A DNA stretch of 64,000 nucleotides, from positions 1,473,029 to 1,537,028 of the forward strand of contig OZ026843.1 of the NCBI GenBank assembly GCA_964023205.1, given 5' to 3'. Below, in pieces: positions 9,611 through 22,879 of this stretch. The notes beneath the pieces are model-generated. The model was not told where the DNA came from and did no database searches. It saw nothing but the letters and a program-made list of their open reading frames with translations. Within the stretch, counting starts at the first letter, position 1; each line of letters begins with the position of its first letter. This DNA comes from Lutraria lutraria (Eukaryota > Mollusca > Bivalvia > Venerida > Mactridae). The position numbers and the translations under genes are program-made.

Positions 9611-11845
9611 AATATCTTTGGAGACAGCTTTTTTTAATTCAGAGTATGCAGGGTCTATATAGGATGTTATTCTCAAACTTCTGACAATTGTACGATCATT
9701 GCAAATATGAAAAGTATCAACAAAAGGTATCTCAAAATGTCTTATAATAGAAAATGTTCTGTAATCTCGAAAATATCGAGAACGAATTAAATATGATTAA
9801 AGATATAATATATTTCAAGGTTCATTGCAATCGCTTCATGAATGTGAGAGAAGTTCGCACCAAAAACTTGTGATAATGTATGCGGGCGGACCGACCGACC
9901 AACCGACCGACTCCAATATACCCCCTCTCAAACTTCGTTTGCGGAGTATAACAAAATATATTACAAAATAACATAACAGAAAGGTCAAGAGTGAAACATT
10001 AACATTTAAGACAACAGTAAAGATGGGTCGCGAACTTGTTTTAAATCAAAACACAGAGAGTACTGTCTGGAACAAAGTTATCATCATTGTGAATTAGAAT
10101 TTGAGGGTCACGTAAATAGTCTTGAAAAAATGTACATCTTTAAGCCAATTAACCACAATTATCAAGGAAAAGCTACATTCTAAAAGTCATTGAAATACAG
10201 TGATAAATTACTAGATGAAACCAAACAAATTCAGTACCGTCAGCTCTTTGATTTGTATACATAAAAATTGAACTGTAAACCGTCTGTACTCAACTTCTGA
10301 CGCTGTGTCATTATGTCATCTCTCTACACTGCGATTGTGGCACTACTTTTGTGAATGAAACTATTTCCATTATGCAGTGAACGTACACTAAAAAATCAAA
10401 GTACTGAAAGTACTGTCGGAACTTGATTTTTCCATATGAGACAAGTCGCTGGTGTTGCTCGCAACACAACAATGACTGTCAGGAGAAATCTTAAATTAGG
10501 AACTGTACAGTCGATGGATATTCATGCTTAGAAATTAACATACACTTTCTCAATATAGCCATCTATTTATGAACATATTCTGATATTCATATGCCAAATT
10601 TCACCAACCTTGCATTAAAGATTATCAGATGTTTCGATTTATTCATGTAGCCCATTATCCAGCCAATAATTTTCCGATTCCATCGATACCAAAATTAGCA
10701 TTATTATTGCCATAGTTACAAATATAATATCTACCGAAAAGCTCTTCAAAACACCCTTTTTAGTAATATATCTTGATTATAACCACATATCAGCCATAAA
10801 ACACAATTTATGATTTAGTAAAATACACTATAATGCTACATGACATTAAAGACATAAGCATACTCTTTAACAGCATTCAATGCAGGTACCAGTTATTAAA
10901 CCAAGAATTGTAAACAATTCGTCATTTTCTTTTATCTTTTTACTGTTGATCAGCATTCCTACACATATTTTCTGATGCTTATTAAAAATAATGTTTATCT
11001 AACTTCAAGTAGAACAACATTAAAGTACGGTCCGTTTTGGTACCGCCATTCTGTTCTCTTCACTTTGACAGGAAAACCCCACATTCTATTTTTAGTATTT
11101 ATCGAACTAGATAATATAAAGCCTTAACATTTACATATCATGTCAAAAAGTCACGTATAACACGCGCAACAATAGTAGATTAATGCAAATGTAGAGAAAT
11201 TACTGACCTATTGAGCGGAAGCTGAAAGTATTACTATTTTATGCAAAACTAGTTGGTTTCCGTAGCACCCAATAGAGTGAGAGTGGGAACGGGAACCATG
11301 TCAGTTATGGGGCCCATTGCATCTAAGTAAATCATCGATAGCTAAGAAAGTTTCCAATTTTGACCCTGGGGCCACAAGTTGATGCGACAACAAAATATCT
11401 AAAGTCAAGGCATTGTAGATTCTGAAAATAAGTATTTTAAACATTTTCCTATATAAGTCCATGTAAAATCAAATTACCCCTAGGCCGGAGCCACTTTTGA
11501 CCCATGGGAAATAATTTGAACAAACTTTGTAGAGGTTCAATAGATACATTAGATATCTAAGCTCTAGGCCCAGTAGGATCGGACAAAAAGATTTTAAAAG
11601 TATTTTGTATTGGTAGAGCTTCATGGAGGAACATCCCTGTAAAAATCCGCTTAGGTTGGTCAACTGCTTAAGAAAGATATTTTATTTAAGTAATTGTACC
11701 GGTACGGTTCCACCAAATATCGCTATATTTTTAAAATAACAAGAAATGTCTTCAAAAAGTGTCTTTGATGTTATGATGCATGATTCTATTGAATTCCTAA
11801 ATGGCCGTTATAGTACCGTATGAACACCACTTATATGCACCACCT
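9611..11845. other. Interior of the foldback transposon, non-coding
   Basis: No transposase motif or long open frame is visible. At about 9880-9950 there is a simple (GACC)n-like tract (GACCGACCGACC) followed by TATACCCCCTCTCAAACTTC, which looks like another degenerate dispersed repeat. Confidence 0.6.
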
Positions 11846-12093
11846 TGCAACCAAACTTGTAATAAAAAAACAAACTTTATTACAAATTATTACAAATTTG
11901 ACTGTAAGGTTAGATGGTATATAGAATATGAAAAAATGTAGGTCACTTCAAGCGCTAGTGACATTAATTAGGTCAGCACGTGCTAATTAATGGGACGGAA
12001 CACATTGTGGTAAGTTAATGAGTGCAAAAGTAAAATCTTACTTCATCTTGAAAATTGTATTACAAGTTTGGTTATTACAAGTTTGGTTGCAAC
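11846..12093 (-). repeat. Right terminal inverted repeat block
   Basis: The reverse complement matches the left end from GTTGCAACCAAACTTG through the subterminal module and a TGACCTACATTTTTTCATAT segment. The block also starts with TTGCAACCAAACTTG at 11846, so the 248 bp unit is itself bounded by inverted ends, like a solo element. Confidence 0.85.
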
Positions 12094-12174
12094 ACAGCTG
12101 TCCATTGAGAGCGATCCATTCGTAAAATTATTGGACAGTGAGAACAAAAGGATGACGTCACAGAAATGATTTAA
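12094..12174. repeat. Right half of the dispersed target repeat
   Basis: ACAGCTGT (second copy of the target duplication) continues into CCATTGAGAGCGATCCATTC and GATGACGTCACAG, matching 4020-4102. Confidence 0.9.
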
Positions 12175-15100
12175 GTTTTGTACTAAAGTAAAACTTATTG
12201 GCATGTATTTGCGTATTTAACCACTTATTAATTATTTGTAGCTTAACTCAAGTTTTGCTATTATTGGCGGTGTGAGTTATTGACGGGGTTTTAAATTGGC
12301 TGAAATATGTCAACTGCCAAAATAGCGAATATTAAACCACCGCCAAAATTTCTACGTATACAGTGAGTACATAATTTGTGTTTGGACGTGAATTGCTTAA
12401 TACCTCACATTGTAAATGACAAATGAATATGTATGCAGGCAACCCATTCAATGTTAAACATTACGCGACATATTGAATTAACAAGACTGTTCAGCCACGA
12501 AGAAAACTGACATGACATCATATATGGGGTTGTACATAATACCCCCTCCCCCGAGTCCATTCTATTTTTTCCACCGGGTCCCGCATCTCTCCATAATTTA
12601 AGGGATTTTTAGGGATAATTTACAGAACAATAGATAAAATAATAATGAAATATAAGAAATATATTTCATTTGTTCTAAAACAATTTTTACATAATGCCTT
12701 TCTTTAGCCCATTTCGTTAAAATGTTGGCAAATACTTTTTCTTATTTTTTGCAATATCATTAAAAAAATACTGAGCTACATTTTTATATGTACTTCGTGA
12801 TTAAAAAAAAAAATTATTTCAGAATGTTTTACTGTAAGTAAAAGTGATAAAACATCTTTCAATACCTACTTTAATCTTAACATCCAAAAAGCTAATGGGG
12901 CTTTAAAGGAAATAAATAAAAAATAACGAATGAATCTTCACCGATATATAAATTTAACGATTGTCGTTTATCATTGATATTATTGAACGCTTATCCTCCT
13001 GAGTGTTTATGCTGATGAAACAAATAATTCAATAATCAGTTTCATTTAGATATCGAAATATCTAATATATTGATAAACACATCACAGTTTACACTATTCA
13101 AGTCACAATGTTACTTCAATGTCGAGAAGTAAGAACGCTATGTTTTCCCTCATATTTGTTCATGAACAAGATTATTTAACTCTGATTTCATTCACTCAGA
13201 ACAGTGTTCTTTTGCTAAATTTCATTAAATATTATCTTCATAAATTCTTTAGCGTATCAAGAGTTTCCTTTTCTATTTTTTAGAGCTGTTGATTAATTTC
13301 TATACTTCAAAGAATCTTTGTAAATGTACGGTAAATATGTTTTTAGAGATATATTCAATTGCATCTGTGATAAATTTTGTTATGTTTACAGAAATAGATT
13401 ATATTATTATACATATAATTATATGTAAGTGTTGAATGCCGTAGACATAGAGCAAATATAAGAACAATTAGTACATGGATAACAAAAAATATATTTCCGA
13501 CAAATGCCAACTTATGAATGAAAAAAGATGCGACAAGATGACCAAGTTTACTTACTTACTTAAAATTAATCCATTTGTACAAGACACTTCCCGATAGATT
13601 TATAAAATTATCTTCAAAAGTTCTGAAAAAGTATTTTAAATGTCGCTTTCCGTCGATGTAAAAGATTATTGGATGTCTTTTAAATCTATTATATATATTC
13701 TTGTATTCCGTAAGTTCGCCTAGTTTCTGCTGTATTAAATCTCTCACTGGTACCTGAATCTCCTACTATGTCAGGTTACAGAATATATTATACATTTAGA
13801 TGTATGACTATCAATTCTAAATCGATAACAATATATGTAGTATGTTAGTTATTCCTTTTGAACCGATAACGTCTCTCTTCTAGTCAGTCGTACATAAATT
13901 ACAACGATTTCCATGGGCTTGTATAATTTCTTACAACAGCAAAACACTGCGAGCTATACTAAGGATATGGTGCTAGTTTACGATAAACGGAAGGACATGT
14001 AGTAATATTATCCCAAAGACAACATTGATACTGTAACGTATACAAACTATAAAGTACGTCATTGAGGAATATCCGTAAGCTAGAATCAGTTTTAATCGAC
14101 AATGAGCGGGTTCGAGACCAACACAAGATGCATGTTTAGCCAAAAGATCACCAATAGTTCCCAACTCTAAATCTGATGTAAAAATAGTCAATTGTTCATG
14201 ACGGAATAAGGGGGAGTGGTGTTAGTACTAAATTCAAAAGCGTTTCATAGCGTTTCATGTACATGTATATCTGAAATATAAACTCGTTAACTTTTACTTT
14301 AATTTCAAATCCCGCTCAGAGAAGATAGCGGTAATTCAGCAGGAAACATGCTGGTACTGGCAGGTTATTTAGCAACATACTTTACGCCAACCACCGATCA
14401 AACAGGATTAAAATACTGGAGAAAAAGACACAAAACCAATTTTCAAGCAGACTTGCACCAATAAATGCTGTCACAAATTCCTCCATAAATCGCACCTGTT
14501 TTAACTTCGCCAGACAGCGAATTGATGATTTTTCTCGGAAGCTATACTGTAGGCCCCATTCATTGGTCCTAAAAGAATAACCAAGGAGACAAAACAGATG
14601 TTTCAGCAATAAATTGTGGAACACATATAAGCTTCCTTGAGATTTTTTATTTAATATTAATAAAGTAATTGTTACGAAAAATAAGTTACGTTACCTTATT
14701 ACAACGTATTCCAATTCTTACTGAGCAGATAACGCCACTTTAAACACATACACACTTAAGATATACCACAATACTAACTAATTCACACAATTATATAGCA
14801 TGTAACTGGTCAACTACCGGTTAGAAATGCTGGCTAATTGTCAAACATGCCTCCGTTCCGATTATAAAACAAATAAGAGCTACTTTGCTTAAGTCGGTTA
14901 TTCTAAAATCATCACTGTTTTTCAAGTTTAAAGAAGCGAATTCAATTTTCAAGTAGGCGGGAAATGGTACAGTTGCCAACTTAATTCCTTGGAAGTTTCA
15001 ATTGCAAATAAAGTTTCCCCAAGTTGTATAAAGGTCATCCTTTATAACCTTCATAAATGCAATAGTGGGGAAAATATAAACATTGAAACAATAAGTAAAA

Positions 15101-15816
15101 GTAAAAAAATAAACGACACAGGTCTTGTTCAATTTCATGCAATTTTAGGTCAAGCTGTGATATGTTGACTTTCCACAAAACAAATACTTAACGACAGATT
15201 CATGTTTCAATTTCAGTTAAATAATACTTTTTTACAAATATCAGTAAAAATGTATTTTTAGGAAAAAGTGTGGACTTGGAATGAAAAAATCTTCTTTGCG
15301 GATAATATTACAGCTATTTTGATTTCTACATTCTGTTAATAAGTGATTAGACATTGCATTTTATTTCAGGGCTGTGACTTGGTAATGATATGTTTGTTTG
15401 TGAACGAGCAGGATTAGGTTTGAACAACTACTTGTTTTTGGCTTTAGATGTAACCATTTCAGTTTATGACTTCTTATTTATTGACTAACAAATGTTTCTC
15501 GTATTGATGGGATATCAATAGTTTACAACGATTCAAATATTAAGTAATGGCATATCACAAAAATACTTTACCCCTCCCACATGAAATTACGGAGCGCTGT
15601 CTAAGCTATTCACATTTTTGTTATATCTCCGAATTATTGTATAAACTATAACCCTAAAGTTTTTTGATCATTCATTCAAAATTAATTTAACAACAATGAC
15701 TTTCCCTGTCCAAATTAGCACAAAGGAAACTTTTAAAAGCAATAATGAATCGATTTCCAAATTCTAATAACTTCATCATTCCGCACATATTGTAATCTAT
15801 GGAAACTAACAGTAAT
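12175..15816. other. Long AT-rich stretch without gene
   Basis: I see no coding region. A weak inverted repeat (TTGGCGGTG ... CACCGCCAA) lies at about 12265-12350. A sequence at about 12893-12913 (AAAAAGCTAATGGGGCTTTA) is the inverse of the MITE terminus at 15817, but I cannot find a second end. Short minus-strand frames (13556, 13973, 14382) carry no motif. Confidence 0.45.
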
Positions 15817-16192
15817 TAAAGCCCCATTAGCTTTTTGCTGTAGAAAAATATATGCAAAAACATTTCATTGCTGATATTATCCCAAGATAATTATTACCGA
15901 CGAAACAAGCCCTTTTTCGTCTGAAAACACTCATTTCACTGTGATTTTTGCTTTTGTAAACTTGAAATATGTAGAGCGCGTGACGTCACTATGTGTGCAT
16001 AGCATGACTGCGGGAAAACTCAGATGTTCTATAAATAGTATTTATTTCAATGATATTGAAAAAAATACGATAGTAGTTTCGGAAACATTTTTTCTTGCTA
16101 TATGCACGGGAGGAAAACACACCGGATTCCTCTGTTATAGAACAAGCAGAACCTATTAAGACCAACACATTTATAAGCTTATGGGACTTAAG
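15817..16192 (+). mobile_element. MITE-like dispersed repeat, copy 1
   Basis: Matches 28786-29426, with shared landmarks CCCAAGATAATTA, ACCGACGAAACAAGCC, ACACTCATTTCACTGTGA, GCGTGACGTCACT and TATTTATTTCAATGATATTG. The ends are inverted: TTAAAGCCCCATTAGC on the left and an imperfect ...GCTTATGGGACTTAA on the right. No target duplication is evident. Frames within it are incidental. Confidence 0.75.
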
Positions 16193-16229
16193 CAAAGTTT
16201 CTTATTTTTTTCGAAAGGTTGATAACGAC

Positions 16230-17465
16230 AATATAATTCTACTTACAAGAATGAATCAGTCGAAATTGTTAATGAGTATAAATATTTGGGAATACTGTCA
16301 GTAAAAGTGGTTCATTCTACAAATGCAAACAGCACATTGCAACACAGGCAACAAGAGCAATGTTTAGCCTTTTAAGAAACTTAAATAGACTTAGTCTCCC
16401 AATAGACACACTTCTGTACGGGGCTGGAATCTGGGGTTTTGGTAATTTAGAAATACTTGAACGTGTTCAGCTTAAATTTTAAAAATATATTTTAAAACTA
16501 AAATGTCCGACACCAAACTACATGATTTATGGGCAAACCGGATGCACACTATGATTATGTCTAGATATCGTCAAGAATTTGTAATAATGATATGATGAAT
16601 AGCGTACTTAAGTTATCATCAACAATTTACCAAAGTATCCTATCTATGTTCACTATTGATAAAAAATCTTTTCAAAGAAAATGCTTATACAATATTAGAC
16701 GTATTTTAATCAAATGTGGCTTAAATGTGGAATAACCATGTATATCCAAATTCTAGATAGCTCAAACTAGCACGTTCGTTTTAAGTTCTTAATTATAAAT
16801 GACTTGTTTTCACTTGTAGAAACTTCTTCTAACAGCACATTTTATAGAATTTTTAAAACTGAATTTGGTATGGAAAAGTTTATAAAGAAATCCCCACTAA
16901 CATTATATGATACGATTTAAAAATAGGAATCATCGTATGTCTGTTGAAATCGCCTGCTTAAATGTTCTTCATTTATTGACGATCATGTGAGAAATTTAAA
17001 ACCTTATTATTATCGACGACCGAACACATTGAAACTCTTCCATGTCTTTTATGTCTTTTACTAATAAAAACAGAATATTCAAGATTATGTAAACACATAA
17101 AATGTATATTGTCTTCTCTCATATATAAACATCAGAATATTTCATTTAAATTTAGTTTTGTATACTGTGTCTGATTTAGCTTTACGTATAGAACATACTT
17201 AATATAATGAATTAATTATACAAGTACTACCATTGCTACTACTAATTATAATAACAATAATAATAATAATGTATAAAATGTGACTCTCCACAGAAAATAC
17301 AATGTGTAATTGATTATCATGTTTGCTATATAACATATAAATCTATTAGTACTAATATACACGATTTGATTGTCAGTATACGAGCCTTTTATCATTGTTT
17401 GTATATTATGTTCCTAATATTTTCATGTGTACATGAAGTGAGAGAATAAAAGGATTTTGACTTTG
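16230..17465 (+). pseudogene. 3' remnant of a non-LTR retrotransposon (LINE)
   Basis: With frame changes, the plus strand encodes VEIVNEYKYLGI, SGSFYKCKQHIATQATRAMF, LLRNLNRLSLPIDTLLYGAG, IWGFGNLEILERVQLKF and later FYRIFKTEFGMEKFIKKSP. This order (end of RT, thumb and C-terminal region) is common to LINE ORF2 proteins seen in mollusc genomes. RT catalytic motifs are missing, because the copy is 5' truncated. Stops and shifts are numerous. The 3' end looks LINE-like, with ATAAAAGGATTTTGACTTTG near 17446-17465. The clade is uncertain. Confidence 0.8.
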
Positions 17466-18462
17466 ACGTACCAGGTACATAAAATGAACACCTCAACTAT
17501 TCCAGTAAAAACATTGTTCTATTATATTGATATTACTGGTATAAATCATGAACTACTTCAAATTTCACTTTTATACAATAACAACAGAACTGACTGTATA
17601 TGTTTCACTATGTTGATATACACATTGTATTTCGTTCCTTGCAATTATTGTTCTTGAATTTCAGATTCTACAAAATCAGTTAAGTAATATTCTTATCCTG
17701 GTTTATTGACACAAACTGTGTCACATACAGTGGTATCATTGCGTGGTAAAATTGCCTAAATTTGAAACCATAACACGTTTAAAATATATTGCGCACAATT
17801 CCTTTCATCTCAAAATGAATGTGCTGTCCCGTTTATTGCACAATGTCATCTCCCAAAACAATGCGCTATTCTTAGAAATTTGAGAGAATTATCTTTAGCA
17901 TGTAAGTACGTTCGACTTACTTTATCCAAGTATTCATATATTGCGTTAGCAGGCTTACATATCTGTCTTCAGAAAGCGAAATTCATTCAAATTACCAGTC
18001 TCCTCATTACGACAGCGTACATCGTCAATTTACAAGTAAGCTTCATTAGACACCTTATTCTATAATCACAGTTCTGCGAACATCACCAACAGGAGAAGAT
18101 AGGAGAATTGATCTCTAAACTTTATTCAAAGTATTCTAGGTAATGAAGTAGAACTAAATAACTACGGCCCTAGTGTGCATCAAATAAGTTAATCAACAAA
18201 TATTGAATGTCACTATCAAACATAAAACACCAAAGTCAATGAAAGATGTATTACTCTGTCCGATTTCTGTACGCCAGTTGGAATTTTAGGACAATTCGGC
18301 AGTAGGCCCACACAAATAAATTGATGCAAGTATCATTTTACAACGGGATATGTTGAAAGACACATAACATGTTGAGAAAAGAAATACTCCTTAAATTGCC
18401 AACGGTAAATTTACATAAATCAATCGGAGAGACAGCAAATGTGCTATAAATAACTAGAAATG
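17466..18462. other. No gene recognised
   Basis: AT-rich sequence with two short plus-strand frames (17457 and 17880) that have no motif or homology I can recognise. Confidence 0.45.
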
Positions 18463-18705
18463 TACCCGGAGGACACGAATGCCCCGCTAGGAGCCTAGTC
18501 AAAGAGGGGCCATAACTACAGTGTTTAACGGAACTTGACCTAAATAGGATACACCTTCATGTAAAATATGAAACCAATCCATGAAATAGTTCGTTAGTTA
18601 TCGCTCAGAAACCAGAATTAGAACGGACGGACACCAAAAATTGAACGGACGGACAGGGGTAACACTTTATTCGTTACCGCCATTTTGAAGTAAAGGGGCA
18701 TAAAA
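18463..18705 (-). repeat. Dispersed repeat with GGACGGACGG tract, copy 1
   Basis: The reverse complement shares landmarks with 23935-24200 in the same order: CCGCCATT, GTGTTA/ACCCCTGTCC, a CCGTCCGT-type tract, TTTCTGAGCGATAACT, TTATGGCCCCTC and ATTCGTGTCCTCCGG. The copies are diverged. The family is common in bivalve sequence as I remember it; I cannot assign a class. Confidence 0.65.
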
Positions 18706-20459
18706 AAGACGACCGTTTATTTCTGAATTATTATTACCATCTTCTCCATAAGCAAACTAACACATTAACTGAATTGAAGGTCAGCATCATGGAACATTAG
18801 TTATAATGCTGATAATGCTGGTGTACATAATGAAGCACTGTCATTGTCCGGAGGGATAGTTAACTTGATTAGTTTTAAAGCCGATAATCATGGCATAGCA
18901 AATAGAAAAACAAGATAATTTGGCATGACGACATTACAGCTCTTGTTACCAACATCAAAAATAATGTACATTGACAAAGGCACTGGGATGTCAACAAAAC
19001 AATTATGCTAGACGCCTCATTCTGCTCCTAAGAAGTGTACTAGAGTGTACAAAGTAAGTGTCTAGAGAGTTGTTAACTAATGTTATCTATGCAATCCTCC
19101 CAAATATAGAATAAAACGGAAACACAATATTCGTATATAATGCAGCCATGTCATTCACTTAGTCGACGTTTCATGTTTAAAATTGTACGTTACTTCCATT
19201 ATTGTCTAACTTGACTTTTTCCAATATTTGCTATAATAATGTGATAACTATTGTTATCTATGCTATCATCGCTTATATTTTAATCATTATCCTGACGAAG
19301 GCCAAAATGGTCAATACGTTGATTCTCTAAACAATTAAATTCTTATAAAGAACTGTACGCATTTATAACTATGTTCATCTTTGTTTGGTATTATGTAACA
19401 TACACTTATGAGAAATTTTAACCTTTGCACTTAAAAAATGTTGTTTGCATGTAAATTGTTCAAAGCTGAACTAATAGAAATATCGCGGTCACTGGGCAAT
19501 TGAACAAATTAGGGTTATTGTTGGCTACGAGTAAAAATGAGCACCAGTGTTGTCCTGGTGACTTGGTAGAAGCCTGTTTTTTTTCACATCAAATGTGTTA
19601 TTCAATTATTTTCAAAGTTTCAATTGATAAATACATGTATGCCAATAGAATGTAATTGTAGTCGATTCATCTAATAATTTTACAATTATTTATTTCCAAA
19701 CAAGGCAAGATCCATTCATGACAGACTAGACAAAGAATTTCAGCTGAATTATAGAACTATTCAAACTCTCTCAATTCAGACAGGGTTTTAATGTAATAAG
19801 CGGGATACATATTAACCGAAGTGCACTGATTGTTTCTGTAATCAGCGTCAGCGTTTCAACACACACATAAAACGAATTTAAGAAACTCAAGAGTTTTAAT
19901 TCACAAAAAGTTGGAGACATATCAGCGTAAAGTCAGTCGATCGGTGTCTCTTTTCCAAAGAGGCAGGAGTGTCGGTCTTGTAATAATACAAACGTATTGA
20001 TACTAAACATATTTCAGACAATAATTGATGTTATCGAGACAATAACACTGGTACAACATTGTTATGCAATACATACATGGTCACATTTATTAATATTTCT
20101 CATTCGAAAAAATGACAGACAGTTGACAATATTGGGGCGTTAGCATTATTCGAACAAAGCATTGAATCGAAATAAGTAATTATTATTACAAACAGTGTCT
20201 GAGACCAATATACTCGTTTATGCGGTTGATATTCCAACGCAATAATTACACGAATCTGAAGTCATTTCCCTTTAATTTCATTTTTAAACATTTTTAGGGG
20301 GGTTTACGACAATTTTCGACAGTATTTTAGACATACAGGTGGGCAGCCAGACTTATAAGTTTTCCCGGATTTTTATGTAGTATTCTAACCTTAGTCAACG
20401 CAAATAACTGTCAACTCTTTCCCATGCTCTCAATCAAAAAATCACAAAAACATGTCCCT
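18706..20459. other. No gene; one hammerhead-like motif
   Basis: Contains CCTGACGAAGGCCAAAATGG at about 19282-19301, followed by TCAATACGTTGAT. This is related to the sequence at about 46015-46050 (see findings). A small hairpin (CACCAG/CTGGTG) lies at about 19541-19559. Otherwise nothing is recognisable. Confidence 0.45.
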
Positions 20460-20526
20460 ATGCTGAGGTTTAAACTCACGATTTTGAGGTCCGAAGAGTA
20501 AACGGTCCACTGATATACACTGGACA
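20460..20526 (-). repeat. tRNA-like SINE head
   Basis: The minus strand reads TGTATATCAGTGGACCG (A-box-like), CTCTTCGGACCTCAAAATCG and GAGTTTAAACCTC (degenerate B box), with tRNA spacing. No functional tRNA fold remains, so I treat it as a SINE or tRNA pseudogene. Confidence 0.6.
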
Positions 20527-21441
20527 AATAAGAAACTTCCAAATCATACAATGTAGTATTTATTGTATTGAAGTAACAAGTGTGTAATGATAATAAATAG
20601 GTAATATTAGTCTTGAACAGTGTTTGTACTGTTGATCCACCACAATGTGAAACTCGTTTTGTACGTGCTTACAAGAATATTCAACAATTTACGCAAACTT
20701 GCGATTGGTGTGCTTGATACTGGTATGTCAACAGAAGAAGACCCTGCAAAAGATGTTGGGAGTTTAGTCACATCTTGGACGTCCGCATGTCATAACGTTA
20801 CATCAAGACCACAATCGATACTAAACCTGGTAAACCACCACTGCTACTGCCGCTAACACTCACTGTGCTTAATAATATTAACACAAAAATCGGATCAGTG
20901 AGCAATCTGTTTGTAATCGTTTATGGGTAAAAACTGTTTCCTAGATGACGTCCTTTTGTCAGCAACATTCTAACACGATGTCTTCGTGTAAATCGTCTTA
21001 TTAGATGGACACGTGTACACTCTACATATAGTAAAACACGTTGACGCTGGAATACTGCTCTTTTTCGGATGTATCCTGGTTAACTTTATATCGTGGTTGA
21101 CAGGATTTCATATCTATTCAAATAGTCAACGTCACCGTGATGACATGTGCTCGCTCATCACGTCATTCCTCTGTTCTATAACAACATCAACATCTCTGGT
21201 TTAGCTTGATTAATAATTATGCCACACCCCTTAAAGCTACGCTTATAAAAGTCCCTTTCTCCATCGTCAAGCGCTCATTCAGAAATGGATAAATGTATGA
21301 ACAGCGTCTGTTTACATTAAAACCCTGTAAACCATGACATCATATTTCCGACCGGTTGTCACCGTTCATATACGGATAAAAGTTCCAGACTTTTCCCCCC
21401 ATTGACTTGTTTTATTCATTATCAATATAGTAGTTTAAACT
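20527..21441. other. No gene supported
   Basis: A 78-codon plus-strand frame at 20620-20856 and a 63-codon frame at 21013-21204 have no recognisable motif and no support from neighbouring exons or splice signals. Confidence 0.45.
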
Positions 21442-22116
21442 GATCAAGATGAAACTAACGTCCTTATAGAATGGTTTAAAGTTAACAAAATGCAAGCTAA
21501 TTCTGATAAATTCCAAGCTGTAGCAATTCGAAAGAAATCTCCTACTTTCAGTCTTGGAAACTCATATATTACATGCGATGAAATAGTAAAGTTACTAGGA
21601 GTTGACATTGATTTTAGACTATCTTTTGATTATCATATTGGAAACATCTGTAAGAAGGCTGCTCAACAACTCAATATACTTAAACGGATAGGAAATAATA
21701 TCAGCAAATTAAATAGACTAACCGTATTTCATACTTTTATTCTGACTAACTTTAATTTCTGTCCACTATCTTGGCATTTTTTGTTCAGAAAGAAACTCTC
21801 AAAAAATGGAGAACATTGAAGAAAGAGCATTAAAATTTGTATATGATGATGATCAGTCTTCCTATAATGAACTTCTGTCAAGGACCAAGCTTCCAACCCT
21901 TTATATAAGACGTACGAGAACAATGGCTCTGGAAACATTCAACATTATTTATTACCAGTTTTGCTCCTCCAGTCTTATCAAATCTTATTCAAAAACAAAA
22001 CAATTCATATAACTTCCGCTATTCTAATATGTTACTGATTCTACATCTACTGAAGCTGGTAAAAACTGCAAAATTGTAAATGTAATGCTTGTAAAAAATG
22101 ATATATATAATATAAT
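21442..22116 (+). pseudogene. 3' remnant of a CR1/Jockey-like LINE, frameshifted
   Basis: The plus strand encodes ETNVLIEWFKVNKMQANSDK, FSLGNSYITCDEIVKLLGVD, IGNICKKAAQQLNILKRIG and VFHTFILTNFNFCPLSWHF. After a frameshift near 21800 it continues IEERALKFVYDDDQSSYNEL and RRTRTMALETFNI. These are RT-thumb and C-terminal segments of a LINE ORF2 type common in molluscs. The catalytic part is missing. The tail after 21950 needs further frame changes. A 3' UTR probably runs to an ATT-rich run at about 22306-22320. Clade assignment is an inference. Confidence 0.85.
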
Positions 22117-22798
22117 TTGCTATACTGAGTACAGGGGTTGCACAACATGAATATATGTATTAATATTTTGTATATTTAACTGCAAGCTATATGTAATGTA
22201 TGATGTATTTTTTACTCCGTCTTCTTTTTATTTGTCAATAATTGTATATTATGCCTCATGTACATATAAACTACTATTCATTTCTTAATTATATATCTCT
22301 TAAGTTTATTATTATTATTAGTTACTTTTTATTTTATTAATATATGTTTTTAAATGTGATTTATTGCTTATAGTCCGTGTATTCTTAAACATGCATTTGT
22401 TTTTTACAGCTCTTATATAATTTGTTATTGTTGTTTAGTCTAGTTATATAGTCGACTCAAAAGCTCTCAGATGGCTTATATTATAATGTTGTTATCAAAT
22501 TCATACAAGCACAACCCGTTTACTGGATATCAGGGAGGTCGAATGACGTAGAAGCATTTCATTCAACTCAATGTTGTCCTAAGCGATGATTTATTGGATC
22601 ACAATAAAAACAATTCATAGACGCTAACAAGGGAAGAAATAAACGCTTAGAAATGAAGTAGGGTGAAAATCACAATTGTTAATGGACATCATATTAGTCC
22701 ATCGCTGTTATTGGTTGATTTTACGAGTTTCTTAGAAATAAGAAAAAGTTATTTATGGTTAAACACAAATGTTGTTTTTATTTGTTCTTTGAAACTAT
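22117..22798. other. LINE 3' UTR (probable) and unassigned sequence
   Basis: The first ~200 bp, ending TTATTATTATTATTA at 22306-22320, is probably the LINE's 3' UTR with a short repeat tail. The rest shows nothing recognisable. Confidence 0.4.
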
Positions 22799-22879
22799 GA
22801 TAATTTATACCATTAATTCACTGCTGATAATTTATACCATTAATTCACTGCTGATAATTTTTACCATTAATTCAATATA
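22799..22879. repeat. Tandem repeat, 27 bp unit, three copies
   Basis: GATAATTTATACCATTAATT begins at 22799, 22826 and 22853 (one base differs in the third). Exact 27 bp spacing. Confidence 0.9.

Larger units (their letters stand above)
9175..12093. mobile_element. 2.9 kb foldback-type DNA transposon, 8 bp target duplication
   Basis: The element begins GTTGCAACCAAACTT and ends AAGTTTGGTTGCAAC. It is flanked by ACAGCTGT at 9167-9174 and 12094-12101, and the uninterrupted target with one ACAGCTGT is at 4020-4027. The terminal inverted repeats are long (~230 bp) and modular. A subterminal module (AAGTTGAAGTAAGATTTTAC, TTTTGCA, GTGTTCCGC, AGCACGTGCTGACCTAA) occurs at 9235-9313, again in part at 9393-9455, again at 9525-9606, and once inverted at about 11961-12050. 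The interior (9611-11845) has no recognisable transposase. An 8 bp duplication is typical of hAT and P superfamilies (established knowledge); assignment here is an inference. Non-autonomous. Confidence 0.9.

Noticed and set aside
20620..20856. 78-codon frame; another frame of the same region looks cysteine-rich
   Set aside because: The cysteine-rich reading contains a stop, and no splice sites or family motif could be assigned.
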